A stretch of DNA of 64,000 nucleotides. Origin: NVTR01 sp965237505. Its GTDB lineage: Bacteria; Pseudomonadota; Alphaproteobacteria; Rhodobacterales; Rhodobacteraceae. Shown here in pieces: positions 9,221 to 18,364 of this stretch. The position numbers and the translations under genes are program-made. How positions within the stretch are numbered: position 1 is the stretch's first letter; each line of letters starts with the position of its first letter. Location of the stretch: the NCBI GenBank assembly GCA_965237505.1, contig CBDEFR010000009.1, positions 1,674,001 through 1,738,000 on the forward strand, read 5' to 3'. The notes below the pieces were generated by a model. It saw nothing but the letters and a program-made list of their open reading frames with translations. It made no database searches and had not been told where the DNA came from.

Positions 9221-9246
9221 CTGGCGCGTCTTGTCCGACGCGCCAG
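9221..9246. repeat. Strong hairpin between IS1595 transposase and cargo genes
   Basis: CTGGCGCGTC and GACGCGCCAG form a perfect 10-bp stem with a 6-nt loop between the transposase stop side and the cargo start. On the minus strand a T6 run follows only after 11 nt, so it could be a weak terminator or a transcript-stabilising stem that sets the ratio of transposase to cargo expression. Confidence 0.45.
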
Positions 9247-9267
9247 CGATGATTTTCAACGGCTCAC

Positions 9268-10247
9268 TCACGACCGCGCCCCGCTCGCCAGCCCGTTATC
9301 GGCGATCAAATCCCGGTAGCGGAGGCGCTTCCCGTCCATGCCGGAAGCGACAGCGGCCATGATGTCGATGGTGTCTTCGTCGCGGAGATTGTGACGGGCC
9401 CCGAACTCTTGCACATAGCGGTCAAGATGCTTCGGAGAGAGCTTGTGGAAGGTGCCCTTGTGGGCGCGCTTCATCATCGACCACAGGGACTCGATGCCGT
9501 TGGTGTGGACATCGCCCCGGACATACTCGGAGAGCGAGTGCGTGACCGTCTCATGATCGAAGGGCAGGCTCTCATAGGCGCTGGCGTCGTCGCTGTAGAC
9601 CGTGGCCCCTGGGGCGGCATGGGCGCGGACGAAGCCCTGCAGCGTCCGCGCGTCGGTGCGCTCGATCACCTTCGCGGCGACTTGGTTGGTCTCGCGGTCC
9701 TTCGCCCCGATGACTGCCGTCTTGCCGACGGCACCGCGTCCGGTTCCGCCAGTTCCTTCCGCCTCGCGTTCGACATGTTCTTCCGGCGACCACCGAAATA
9801 GGTCTCGTCCACTTCGACCGGCCCCGCGAACACGCCGCCCTTCTCGGCCAGCGCAATCCGCAGCCGGTGCGCAAGGAACCACGCGCTGCGCTGGTTGATG
9901 CTCAGGTCGCGGTGCAGCTTCATGCTGGACACCGACTTGAGGTTGGTGGACAGCAGGAAGGTGGCGACCATCCAGACCTGGAAGCCGAGCTTCGAGCCTT
10001 TCATGACCGTGCCGGTCTTCGCGCTGAACCGCTTGGCGCATTCCTTCTCCCGGCACCGGAAGGGCATGGTCTTGTGCCTCGCGCCGGTCTGCACGTTCAC
10101 CGAACCGCAGTGCGGGCAGGCGATGCCATGCGGCCAGCGGCGAGCAATGAACCATGCCTCGGCGGTCGCATCGTCGGGGAACTTCCGCATGATCTCGATC
10201 AGCGAGATGCCCTTGCGGTCGGACTTGCCAGGTGCTTTGTGTGCCAC
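9268..10247 (-). pseudogene. IS1595-family (ISXO2-like) transposase, frameshifted
   Basis: The N-terminal zinc ribbon (CPHCGSVNV...FRCREKECAKRF) and the first catalytic aspartate (VEVDETYFGG) are in one frame. After RKELA near 9745-9750 the rest lies in the other frame: GTGRGAVGKTAVIGAKDRE, the second aspartate in TVYSDDASAY, and HTNGIESLWSMMKR. A single lost G (expected GCGGGAACC on the coding strand, present GCGGAACC) explains the break. The protein would otherwise be full length at about 325 residues. It is inactive as read, unless ribosomes slip there. Confidence 0.85.
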
Positions 10248-10361
10248 GTCTTGCCTCCCTGATATGCCCGAAAATTACATGAGAGTGCCGGTCGCGTCAA
10301 CCCCCTTTCGGCACTTTCTTACATAATCCCCATATTTATGGCCAACGTGTTACCAAAGTGT

Positions 10362-10895
10362 TCATGATCCTTCGAATGTGCAAAGCGCATGAATTTCAAA
10401 GCCCAGATCCTCCAATAATTTGCGCCCGCCGAGCTCTGGCAGGTCGATGATGAAGGCACAGCCGACGATCTCCGCGCCAAGCCGCTCAATGAGCTTGATC
10501 CCGGCCTCGGCGGTGCCGCCGGTGGCCAGCAGATCATCGACCAGCAGAACCCGGTCGCCTGCCGCCAACGCATCATCGTGCAGTTCCATGATGGCCTCGC
10601 CGTATTCAAGCTTGTAGTGCTGGCTGATGGTGGTGCCGGGCAGCTTGCCCTTTTTGCGAACCGGCACGAAGCCGACCGTCAACTGATGCGCGATTGCGCC
10701 GCCCAGAATAAAGCCGCGGGCCTCGAGCGCGACGACCTTGTCGATCCGCACGTCGGCATATGGGTGCAACAACTGGTCAACCGCCATGCGAAAGCCGCGC
10801 GGGTCAGCAAACAGCGTGGTGACATCGCGAAACAGGATGCCTTCGTGCGGGAAATCGACGATCGCACGGATGTAGTCTTTGACGTCTTTGTTCAT
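10362..10895 (-). CDS. apt: Adenine phosphoribosyltransferase
   Basis: Salvages adenine with PRPP to AMP. The 177-residue protein has the PRPP-binding motif VLLVDDLLATGGTAEAG, the family N-terminus IVDFPHEGILFRDVTTL and the substrate-binding ALEARGFILG. Its ATG overlaps the mtnP stop (ATGA), so mtnP and apt form an operon. This pairing makes metabolic sense because MTA phosphorylase releases adenine for Apt. The IS1595 inserted about 30 bp beyond its stop, leaving it intact. Confidence 0.97.
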   Translation of the reverse strand: MNKDVKDYIRAIVDFPHEGILFRDVTTLFADPRGFRMAVDQLLHPYADVRIDKVVALEARGFILGGAIAHQLTVGFVPVRKKGKLPGTTISQHYKLEYGEAIMELHDDALAAGDRVLLVDDLLATGGTAEAGIKLIERLGAEIVGCAFIIDLPELGGRKLLEDLGFEIHALCTFEGS

Positions 10896-11773
10896 TTAGG
10901 ACTTTCCAAAACCCGACCGGCGACTGCGTCGAGTTTTGCCATCAGCGCCGGATCGCGAGCCTCGGGCGCGGTCATGATTGCATACTCCAACGCCCGGTCG
11001 CAGCGGTGCGGGCAGGGCGTGCGGGGTTCGGTCAGCAGTGCCGGCAAGCGGGCCACCAGTGCGCGCGCGTTGGCGGCGTTGCCGGCTAAAACTTTAATGA
11101 TTTCAGTCACTTTAACCTCGCTGTGTTCCGGGTGCCAGCTATCATAATCGGTGATCATCGCCACCGAAGCATAGCAAAGCTCGGCCTCGCGGGCGAGCTT
11201 TGCTTCAGGCAGATTGGTCATACCTATCACGTCTGCGCCCCAGACCTCGCGATACATTTTGCTTTCGGCCAGCGATGAAAACTGCGGCCCTTCCATCGCA
11301 AGGTAAACACCGCCCACATGCACCGTGACACCTTGCAATGTTGCGGCCTCATGACAGGCGCCTGACAGGCGCGCACAGGTTGGATGCGCGACCGAAACAT
11401 GGGCCACGCAACCGCTGCCAAAAAAGCTTTTGTCGCGCGCGATTGTGCGGTCAATGAACTGATCCACGATGACAAAATCCCCCGGCGCCAGGTGCTCGCG
11501 AAACGATCCACAGGCCGAAACCGAGATCACATCGGTGACCCCGATCCGTTTGAGCGCATCGATATTGGCACGATAGGGAACGCTGGTCGGCGAATGCACA
11601 TGTCCGCGGCTGTGGCGCGGTAAGAACGCCATTTTCACGCCGTCCAGAACCCCGGTCAGAACCTGGTCCGATGGCTTGCCCCAGGGTGTTTTAACCGCCC
11701 GCCAACGCGCATTTTCCAGCCCGTCAATTTCATAGACGCCGGAACCGCCAATCACACCGATCATGGTTTCCAT
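10892..11773 (-). CDS. mtnP: S-methyl-5'-thioadenosine phosphorylase
   Basis: Phosphorolyses 5'-methylthioadenosine, a by-product of polyamine synthesis, to adenine and methylthioribose-1-phosphate. Features of the family are IGVIGGSGVYEIDGLE at the N-terminus, PRHSRGHVHSPTSVPYRAN, AMEGPQFSS, and GMTNLPEAKLARE. I chose the ATG at 11773 (METMIGVIGG, 293 residues), which follows GGGAGAAG. The open frame continues upstream to 11905, but that stretch is low-complexity and covers a TTTAAA repeat. Confidence 0.94.
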   Translation of the reverse strand: METMIGVIGGSGVYEIDGLENARWRAVKTPWGKPSDQVLTGVLDGVKMAFLPRHSRGHVHSPTSVPYRANIDALKRIGVTDVISVSACGSFREHLAPGDFVIVDQFIDRTIARDKSFFGSGCVAHVSVAHPTCARLSGACHEAATLQGVTVHVGGVYLAMEGPQFSSLAESKMYREVWGADVIGMTNLPEAKLAREAELCYASVAMITDYDSWHPEHSEVKVTEIIKVLAGNAANARALVARLPALLTEPRTPCPHRCDRALEYAIMTAPEARDPALMAKLDAVAGRVLESPK

Positions 11774-11872
11774 TTGCACTTCTCCCGGAAATACCGGGGC
11801 GAGGGTAGGGCATGTATTGGAGGGATGGAAGCCTTGCAATGCGAGAACAAAATTGCCGGGAATGGGCGAGTT

Positions 11873-11918
11873 CTTTAAAGTCTTTAAAGGTTTTTTGACC
11901 GCCACTTTAAAGTCTGTA
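11873..11918. repeat. TTTAAA palindromic repeat, copy A, upstream of mtnP
   Basis: CTTTAAAGTCTTTAAAG is followed by GTTTTTTGACCGCC and a second CTTTAAAGTCTG. The same architecture recurs at 48373-48424. It lies about 100 bp upstream of the mtnP start. It could be an operator, a leader structure, or a small dispersed repeat. The 11774-12239 interval otherwise holds only the GC-rich hairpin at 12136-12230 and no supported gene. Confidence 0.6.
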
Positions 11919-12135
11919 CATGTATGTTCGCGGTTTGTTCCGCCTGTTTTTTGGGTAGATTGAACCGGGCGGTCGGGTTACCGGATTTTCATGCGTTGCG
12001 GTTCGGCGAGCGAGTCGGTGTTCCGAAATTAGGTGGTGAAAAAGTTGCGTAGATTTTCATTTGGTCGGGCTGGCCGGAGCTGCGTGACGGTGGGTTTGAG
12101 TATGCATTATGAGGGTCGCTGGATCGCGCGTACGT

Positions 12136-12230
12136 CTGCCTCTCCCCTGGCCCGCCTCCTGGGAGGAGGGGGGAATGGTGCTGGTGGTGTGTTTTGCGTT
12201 CCCCCCCTCCCGCTGGGAGGGGGGAGGCAG
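12136..12230. repeat. GC-rich imperfect inverted repeat (REP-like)
   Basis: The left arm begins CTGCCTCTCCCCTGG and contains CCTCCTGGGAGGAGGGGGGAA. The right arm, 12197-12230, contains TTCCCCCCCTCCCGC and ends GGGGGGAGGCAG. The arms pair imperfectly over about 34 nt, and each contains its own small palindrome. It sits just past the stop of the flavin-reductase gene, so it may terminate or stabilise that transcript. There is no T-run. Confidence 0.6.
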
Positions 12231-12239
12231 TCGTGCCGT

Positions 12240-12845
12240 TCAGTCATCCGGCCTTGCCAGCGAAAATATATTGTCCACCACCGAATAGTCGCGATAGCCA
12301 AGGCGCGAGAGCGGGCGGTAAGTGCTCACGTCAAAGCGACCGTCGACGATGCAGTCGTCGCGCAGGTAGATGCCGGTAACTTCGCCGATGACCATGATGT
12401 TTGCGGCACCCTCAAGGGTCACCATCTTGCTCAGTCGGCATTCGAGCGCTGCTGGGGCAGCCGCGACCCGGGCGCAGGGCACCGTGTCACATTCGGTCTT
12501 TTCCAAACCCGCCAGATCAAATTCGTCGACCTCGGCACTGTATGAACCAGAGGTTCGGTTCATCGCTTCGCGCATCGCATATTCCACGATGTTCACACAG
12601 AACACTCCGGTTTCGTCGATATTGGCGACGGTATCCTTGCCAAAATGCCGGTCGTGCTTGCTGGCGGTCGAGGCGAACATGACCTGTGGCGGGGCGTAAG
12701 CCACACCGTTGAAAAAAGAATACGGCGCAAGGTTGTTGCGGCCGTTCTTGCCGCGCGAGGAAATCCAGCCGATCGGGCGCGGTGTTACAATCGCGATGAA
12801 CGGATTATGCGGCAGTCCGTGGCCGTCTGCGGGGCGGTAAAACAT
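12240..12845 (-). CDS. Flavin reductase-like / FMN-binding split-barrel protein
   Basis: A 201-residue protein of the flavin reductase-like (DIM6/NTAB) family. These bind FMN in a split beta-barrel and often supply reduced flavin or act as small oxidoreductases. Recognisable segments are FIAIVTPRPIGWISSRGKNG and NLAPYSFFNGVAYAPPQVMF near the N-terminus. The ATG at 12845 was chosen over an upstream extension because the family begins just before this segment. The partner or substrate is not evident from neighbours. Confidence 0.88.
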   Translation of the reverse strand: MFYRPADGHGLPHNPFIAIVTPRPIGWISSRGKNGRNNLAPYSFFNGVAYAPPQVMFASTASKHDRHFGKDTVANIDETGVFCVNIVEYAMREAMNRTSGSYSAEVDEFDLAGLEKTECDTVPCARVAAAPAALECRLSKMVTLEGAANIMVIGEVTGIYLRDDCIVDGRFDVSTYRPLSRLGYRDYSVVDNIFSLARPDD

Positions 12846-12924
12846 GGCAATCCTCGTTCGTTGCCCCTGACCTAGCTGCGTGCTAGCAGGCTTTCCAGCC
12901 AAAAAGCGCCAAAAAGGGGCCGGG

Positions 12925-13413
12925 GTGTACACCCTTTGCAAGGAAACAGCAGACGACTGGTGGGACGTTGAAGCGCTTTTTGATCTGTGCTTTGCACCCG
13001 GGCGCGAGGCGTTGTCGTCTTACCGGTTGCGCGACGGTGTCGCGCCGATTGGCGATCTGTGCCTGATTGCGCGTGATGCTGACCGGGTATTGGCTGCCGC
13101 TGTGCGGTTTTGGCCGGTGCGGGTCGGGGACTTGGCGGCGTTGCTGTTGGGGCCGATTGCGGTGCACCCGACCCGGCATGGCGAGGGGCTGGGGGCGCTG
13201 CTGATCGGCGACAGCCTGGCGCTGGCGGCGCGCGCCTGGGACCGGGTCATTTTGATCGGAGATGCGCCCTATTATGGGCGCTTTGGCTTTCGGCGGTTGG
13301 ACGGGGTCGAGATGCCGCCGCCAACCAACCCGGACCGGGTGCTTGGCTTTGCCTTGAGCGACGGTGCCTGGGACCGGGTGCGCGGGCAGGTGATGAGCGT
13401 CAACAGGCCCTGA
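12925..13413 (+). CDS. GNAT family N-acetyltransferase (YhbS-like)
   Basis: About 162 residues with GNAT features: the N-terminal WDVEALFDLCFAPGREALSSYRLR, then LLLGPIAVHPTRHGEGLGALLI for acetyl-CoA binding, and DAPYYGRFGF typical of the YhbS group. The frame is open from 12880. GTG at 12925 follows AAAAGGGG and matches the usual family N-terminus, so I prefer it. It is divergent from the flavin-reductase gene. The substrate is unknown. Confidence 0.82.
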   Translation: MYTLCKETADDWWDVEALFDLCFAPGREALSSYRLRDGVAPIGDLCLIARDADRVLAAAVRFWPVRVGDLAALLLGPIAVHPTRHGEGLGALLIGDSLALAARAWDRVILIGDAPYYGRFGFRRLDGVEMPPPTNPDRVLGFALSDGAWDRVRGQVMSVNRP

Positions 13414-13476
13414 ACTTTTCGCTACATGGTTGGATCACGGCGCCACACTTGTGGCTTCCAAAATAAGCGGATCAGA

Positions 13477-13516
13477 GGGCAGCGCCCGCCCCGTGGGGGC
13501 GGATCGGGCGCTGCCC
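13477..13516. terminator. Bidirectional terminator-like hairpin between convergent genes
   Basis: GGGCAGCGCCCG and CGGGCGCTGCCC are a perfect 12-bp inverted repeat around a 16-nt loop that itself can pair. It lies between the acetyltransferase (+) and ptsP (-) stops and probably serves both. A smaller GGCCCGTGGGGCC hairpin follows. Confidence 0.65.
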
Positions 13517-13565
13517 GGCCCGTGGGGCCAGGCTGGTTTCGGTAAACAATTCAGCGCTTTAATCC

Positions 13566-15809
13566 CTATTTGAACGCGCGCAGCCAGTCCATCACCGCCG
13601 GGCGCACCGATTGCGCGCCGCTGTCGCAGGCCGTATCGATGACGCCGCGAAGTTCGGTCAGGCTGACCTGCCGGATCAGATATTTAACCGGCCCGATCGA
13701 GGCTGGCCGCATCGATAATGTGTGCATTCCCAGAGCCGCAAAGCACATCGCCTCGACCGGGCGGCCGGCATCTTCGCCGCAGAATGACAGGTGGGTTCCG
13801 GTTTCCCGGCAACGTTCAACGATCTGGCGGATGAAGGTCAGAAAGCTGACATTCAGCGTGTCATAACGCCTGCGCACCCGCTCGTTTTCGCGGTCGGCGG
13901 CAAAAAAGAACTGTTTCAGGTCGTTGCCGCCGATGGAGATGAAATCGGCCATCTCAAAGAATTGCCGCGGTGCGAAGGCCAGGCTGGGAGTTTCCAGCAT
14001 CGCGCCGATCTCGATCATTTCGGGGATCGCGTGGCCGAGGCGGCGCTCGCGCTTGAGTTCGTCCAGAAGGTGTTGGCGGGCCTCTCGGAATTCGTCAAAC
14101 TGCGCCACAAAAGGGAACATCACGGTCAGCGGGCGCCCGTTCGCGGCCCGTATCAGCGCCTGCAGTTGCATCCGCATGACGCCCTTTTTGTCCAGCCCGA
14201 CGCGGATCGCGCGCCAGCCCATCGCCGGGTTGGGCTCGTCCTGCGGCTCCATATAGGGCAGCACTTTGTCAGAGCCGATATCAAGCGTGCGAAAGTTCAC
14301 CCGCTTGCCGTCAGCCGCATCCATGACACCGGCGTATAGCGCTGCCAGCGCCCCGCGCCTGGGCACTTTGCTGCTGGTCAGAAACTGCAATTCAGTGCGA
14401 AACAAGCCGACGCCTTCGGCGCCGGAGCTGACAAGCGAGGGCAGATCAGCCATCAGCCCGGCGTTCATGTGCAGCGAGATAACCGTGCCGCACAGGGCCT
14501 CGGCCGGCTTGTCGCGAAGACTGGCGTAGCGTTCCTGCGCTTTTGCCGCCATCGCCATCTTGTCACGAAATGCGGCTGCAACGCTGTCTTCGGGGCGCAA
14601 ATGCACAGTGCCCTGTTCTGCGTCGAGCAGAATGTAGTCACCGTTCAGGGCTTCGGTAGTGATCCGTTCGGCGTGGATCAGCAGCGGGATCGCCAAGGCG
14701 CGCGCCACGATCGCGGCGTGGCTGCCGACCGAGCCCTGTTCCAGCACGATGCCGCGCAAGCTGCGGCCATAATCCAGCAATTCGGCGGGGCCGATGTTGC
14801 GGGCAATCAGGATCGGATCGGCGGGCATTTCAGCGCCGGTTTCGCTGCCCTGACCAGTCAGGATGCGCAACAGCCGGTTTGACAGGTCATCCAGATCATG
14901 CAGCCGTTCGCGCAAATAGGCGTCCGGGGCATGCGACATCCGGGTCCGGGCGACCGATTGTTCCTTTTCCACCGCCGCCTCGGCCGACAGGCCGCGCGCA
15001 ATGTCTTCTTCCATGCGGCGCATCCAGCCGCGCGAGTTGGCGAACATCCGGTACGTTTCAAGCACCTCGCGCTGGTCCTTATCGCCGGTGTCAGCCACCG
15101 ACAACAGGTCATCGACCGAAATTCGCAGCGCGTTCATCGCCTCTTGCAGGCGGATCAATTCGGCCTTGGGGTCATCGGCGACCGGATTGGTGACCACAAC
15201 GCGCGGCTCGTGCAGAAACACATGCCCCTCGGCCGCGCCTTCCTGTCCGATCCCGGCCTGAAACATCACCGGTTGCTGGTGGCGGGCCGAAAGCGCGGCG
15301 CCTTCGCCGATGAACGCGCCAAGCTCGGTCATTTCCGCCAGCACCATTGCCACCACTTCCAGGGCGTAGATTTCATCGTCGGAATACAGGCGGGCGTCCT
15401 TGGACTGAACCACCAGCACGCCCAGGGTCTCGCCAAGCCGCTGGATCGGAATGCCAAGGAACGAGGAATAAATTTCTTCCCCGGTTTCGGGCATGTAACG
15501 AAAACCCTTGGTCTGCGGTGCGTTGGCGGTATTGACCGGGCTGCCAGTGCGCGCGACATGACCCACCAGACCTTCGCCGACGCGCATCCGCGTCTGGTGC
15601 ACCGCATCTGCCTTCAGCCCCTCGGTGGCGCAAAGTTCGAGGGTTTCGGCGTCGCGAAACAGATAGATCGAGCAGACTTCGCTTTTGGTGCTGTCCGCAA
15701 TCAGGCGGGTGATATGGTCCAGCCGCGCCTGACCAGCGCTGTCATCTGCCAGCGCATCGCGCAAGCGTCCCAACAGCTTGCGGCTTTCACTTTCTGTGCG
15801 TTCGGCCAT
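13566..15809 (-). CDS. ptsP: Phosphoenolpyruvate-protein phosphotransferase of the nitrogen PTS (EI-Ntr)
   Basis: EI-Ntr takes phosphate from PEP and passes it to NPr, a regulatory phosphorelay and not a sugar transporter. The 747-residue protein has an N-terminal GAF domain (first ~170 residues). A PEP-utilising N domain and the phosphohistidine loop GSVGSHAAIVARAL follow. The C-terminal TIM barrel includes GVGLFRTELQFL and the catalytic-cysteine region THLSFCGEDAGRP. The start ATG at 15809 gives the usual N-terminus MAERTESESRKLLGRL. It lies 37 bp after lysC, the order common in Rhodobacterales. Confidence 0.96.
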   Translation of the reverse strand: MAERTESESRKLLGRLRDALADDSAGQARLDHITRLIADSTKSEVCSIYLFRDAETLELCATEGLKADAVHQTRMRVGEGLVGHVARTGSPVNTANAPQTKGFRYMPETGEEIYSSFLGIPIQRLGETLGVLVVQSKDARLYSDDEIYALEVVAMVLAEMTELGAFIGEGAALSARHQQPVMFQAGIGQEGAAEGHVFLHEPRVVVTNPVADDPKAELIRLQEAMNALRISVDDLLSVADTGDKDQREVLETYRMFANSRGWMRRMEEDIARGLSAEAAVEKEQSVARTRMSHAPDAYLRERLHDLDDLSNRLLRILTGQGSETGAEMPADPILIARNIGPAELLDYGRSLRGIVLEQGSVGSHAAIVARALAIPLLIHAERITTEALNGDYILLDAEQGTVHLRPEDSVAAAFRDKMAMAAKAQERYASLRDKPAEALCGTVISLHMNAGLMADLPSLVSSGAEGVGLFRTELQFLTSSKVPRRGALAALYAGVMDAADGKRVNFRTLDIGSDKVLPYMEPQDEPNPAMGWRAIRVGLDKKGVMRMQLQALIRAANGRPLTVMFPFVAQFDEFREARQHLLDELKRERRLGHAIPEMIEIGAMLETPSLAFAPRQFFEMADFISIGGNDLKQFFFAADRENERVRRRYDTLNVSFLTFIRQIVERCRETGTHLSFCGEDAGRPVEAMCFAALGMHTLSMRPASIGPVKYLIRQVSLTELRGVIDTACDSGAQSVRPAVMDWLRAFK

Positions 15810-15846
15810 TGTCCGTTTCCGGGGGTGTCCAAGGGGCTGCCGCTGG

Positions 15847-17085
15847 TCAGGCGACTTTTTCCAATTCAAACACATCATGCAGCGCCTGAACCGCAAGTTC
15901 CATGTATTTCCTGTCAATCAAAACCGATATTTTGATCTCTGAGGTAGTAATGATCTTGATGTTAATGCTCTCGTCTGACAGTGACTTGAACATCTGCGCC
16001 GCAACGCCCGCGTGCGACCGCATGCCGATCCCCACAACCGAAACCTTTGCCACGTCCTGGTCGGCCACAAGATCGTGAAAATTGATTTCGCCACGTTCCT
16101 TGGCCGCATTCACCGCCTTCTCAGCAAGCGCCACTTGATCCACCGGGCAGGAAAACGTCATATCGGTGCGACCCTCTTCGGAAATGTTTTGCACGATCAT
16201 GTCGACGTTCACCCCGGCTTCTGCCAGCGGCCCAAAGATCGCGGCAGCAATGCCGGGGCGGTCAGCGACCGAGATCAGGGTCATTTTCGCCTCGTCACGC
16301 GAATAGGCGACACCGGCCACAACATTGTTTTCCACGATATCCTCCTCGGCACAGACCAATGTTCCTGCGTATTCGTCGTTATCCTCGAAACTTGACAGCA
16401 CGCGCAACCGAACGCCAAAACGCATCGCCAGCGCGACCGAACGGTTTTGCAGGACCTTGGCCCCGAGCGACGCCAGCTCGAGCATTTCCTCATACGCGAT
16501 CTTTTGCAGTTTGCGCGCTTTCGAGCTGACCTGCGGATCGGCAGTGTAAATGCCATCCACATCGGTATAAATATCGCAACGCTCGGCGCCAAAAGCGGCA
16601 GCGAACGCGACCGCGGTTGTATCAGAGCCGCCCCGGCCGAGCGTGGTAACGCGCCCCTCCCGGCTGATCCCCTGAAACCCGGCCACGACGGCCACTTTCA
16701 TGCCTTCTGCAAACTTGGTGATGATATTTTCAGTCGGAATTTCTTCGATCCGGGCGGCACTGTGGGCCGAGCTGGTACGCAGCGGAACTTGCCAGCCCTG
16801 CCAGCTGCGCGCCGGCACATCCATGCCCTGCAGCGTCAGGGCCATCAGCCCGGCCGTGACCTGTTCACCGGACGACACCACCGCATCATATTCGCGCGCA
16901 TCGTAAAACGCCGAAGTTTCGTCAACCCAGCTGACCAGTTCGTTGGTTTTTCCGGACATCGCCGAGACGATGACGATCACCTCATAGCCGACCGCCACCT
17001 CGCGCCCGACACGTTTGGCGGCGCGGCGGATGCGGTCGGGCGAGGCCACCGAAGTGCCACCGAATTTCATCACAAGGATTGGCAT
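15847..17085 (-). CDS. lysC: Aspartate kinase
   Basis: First step of the aspartate family pathway, giving aspartyl phosphate for lysine, threonine and methionine. The 412-residue monofunctional enzyme begins MPILVMKFGGTSVASPDRI. It has VVSSGEQVTAGLMAL and the GRGGSDTTAVAFAAAF nucleotide site. Two C-terminal ACT domains (around VGIGMRSHAGVA) are where lysine and threonine usually inhibit. ATG at 17085 matches the family start. Its upstream region is cut off at 17200 by an IS5-like element, so promoter elements beyond about 115 bp have been replaced. Confidence 0.96.
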   Translation of the reverse strand: MPILVMKFGGTSVASPDRIRRAAKRVGREVAVGYEVIVIVSAMSGKTNELVSWVDETSAFYDAREYDAVVSSGEQVTAGLMALTLQGMDVPARSWQGWQVPLRTSSAHSAARIEEIPTENIITKFAEGMKVAVVAGFQGISREGRVTTLGRGGSDTTAVAFAAAFGAERCDIYTDVDGIYTADPQVSSKARKLQKIAYEEMLELASLGAKVLQNRSVALAMRFGVRLRVLSSFEDNDEYAGTLVCAEEDIVENNVVAGVAYSRDEAKMTLISVADRPGIAAAIFGPLAEAGVNVDMIVQNISEEGRTDMTFSCPVDQVALAEKAVNAAKERGEINFHDLVADQDVAKVSVVGIGMRSHAGVAAQMFKSLSDESINIKIITTSEIKISVLIDRKYMELAVQALHDVFELEKVA

Positions 17086-17345
17086 TGAGTGCCCCGTTGC
17101 GCCCAGGTCATGATCTGGATTGTCGATCGCGGTTTTATTATGCGTCGGTGGCACGAAGGGCAAGGGAGCGGATCATTTCGCGACGAATTGATCTGATTTA
17201 GAGACCTCAGCATAAGGCCTCTTTTCCAGCTTGATATTACGGAGTTCGGGATGGATTTCCAGTAAAATCGGATATTTGCGACTTTGAGGGTTGGATATGG
17301 TCAATTTGACGTAGTTTTATGTCCATTTCCAAGTTTTGGCCGCAC

Positions 17346-18352
17346 TTATCCAGCGCAACTCTGGTCGGGCAATCCGTAGAGTGTCAAGAATTTGGCCCCT
17401 TTGCGAACGTTATGAGCGATGGCTGCAATACCGTAGGCAGTCATATTCCTGGCCAACCCCATAAATCGTGTTCGGGCTAAGCCATAACGGCTTTTGTAAG
17501 TGGCAAAGGGCCGCTCGCCACCAGCACGAATAACAGCAATCTCATCATTGCGATTACGGTCATCATCCGACAGAGGTTTGTTACGGTAACCTTTGCGTTG
17601 CACCTGATCTGCAGTGCCAAAACGTTTCAGTTTGTCACGCGTCTCCCGGGAACTGTAAGCCGCATCCGCGTAAAGGGCACTCTCATCGCCCAATAAAAGC
17701 GTATCGCGTTCGACGCTGTCATGCACATTACCCGCAGTGACTGTCTGGCGTTGAATGAAGCCGTCCTCATCCACACCCGTATGAACCGAGTATCCATAGG
17801 TGGATTTTAGATTACCACGGCTGTCTTTCTTGACATGCCAGCCCGCGTCCTTATCGCGCTTTGGCTGACCATCTTTACCTTTGCCCGAGCCAGATTGTGC
17901 AGCCTCAACGGGGGTGCATCAATGATGTTGATACGCCCTTCCGTCAGAATAATGTTCTTGGCCTCAAGCTGGCGGTTGATCTCCCCCAAGAGACGCTCCC
18001 ACAGATCATGTTCAACCAGTTGATTGCGGAACCGCCCCAGCGTTGACGCCTCCGGGACATCGCCGCCCAGTTCAAGGTGGCAAAATTTACGAAACAGCAG
18101 ATCACGATAAAGGCATTGCGACAGCTCAACATCCGATAATCGATACCACACCCCCAACAGCAAACCGCGAAACAAGGTCAAAAGTGGATAGCTTGGACGG
18201 CCTGTTTTTGAGGCATAAATCGACGACAAAATTGGTTCGACCTTCGACCAATCCAGAACCGCTTCTGTGGCGTCAAGTGCATGAAGGGCGGGATGATCAA
18301 GCTCAGTGCTGGAAACGAAAAGTTCGGGTTGGGTGATGAATGGTTTTTGCAT
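17346..18352 (-). pseudogene. IS5-family transposase, frameshifted
   Basis: The first frame (18352 to about 17915) gives ALDATEAVLDWSKVEPIL, RPSYPLLTLFRGLLLG, and the first catalytic aspartate in INIIDA. There the frame breaks. The coding strand has GATGCACCCCCGTT where one more A would give D-A-T-P-V and continue into GYSVHTGVDEDGF. The second frame (to 17346) carries LYADAAYSSRETRDKL and the RPFATYKSRYGLARTRF region with the last acidic site. A single-base deletion is the simplest cause, so the transposase is inactive. Confidence 0.85.
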
Positions 18353-18364
18353 AACCGAAACTAA

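Larger units (their letters stand above)
7459..10331 (-). mobile_element. IS1595-family element with cargo, 8-bp TSD, interrupted by IS630
   Basis: The terminal inverted repeats begin GGGGATTATGTA at both ends and run on through AGTGCCGAAA. The element is flanked by a perfect 8-bp duplication, ATATTTAT, at 7451-7458 and 10332-10339, the size typical of IS1595. It is 2873 bp long including the 1047-bp IS630 inside it. From the right it holds an ISXO2-like transposase (frameshifted), a DUF-type cargo gene split by the IS630, and a second small ORF overlapping that cargo gene. It landed harmlessly between the convergent dehydrogenase and apt genes. Confidence 0.92.

Noticed and set aside
12033..12545. 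A 170-codon plus-strand frame from 12033
   Set aside because: It reads through the GC-rich hairpin and lies antisense to the flavin-reductase gene, with no recognisable domain.
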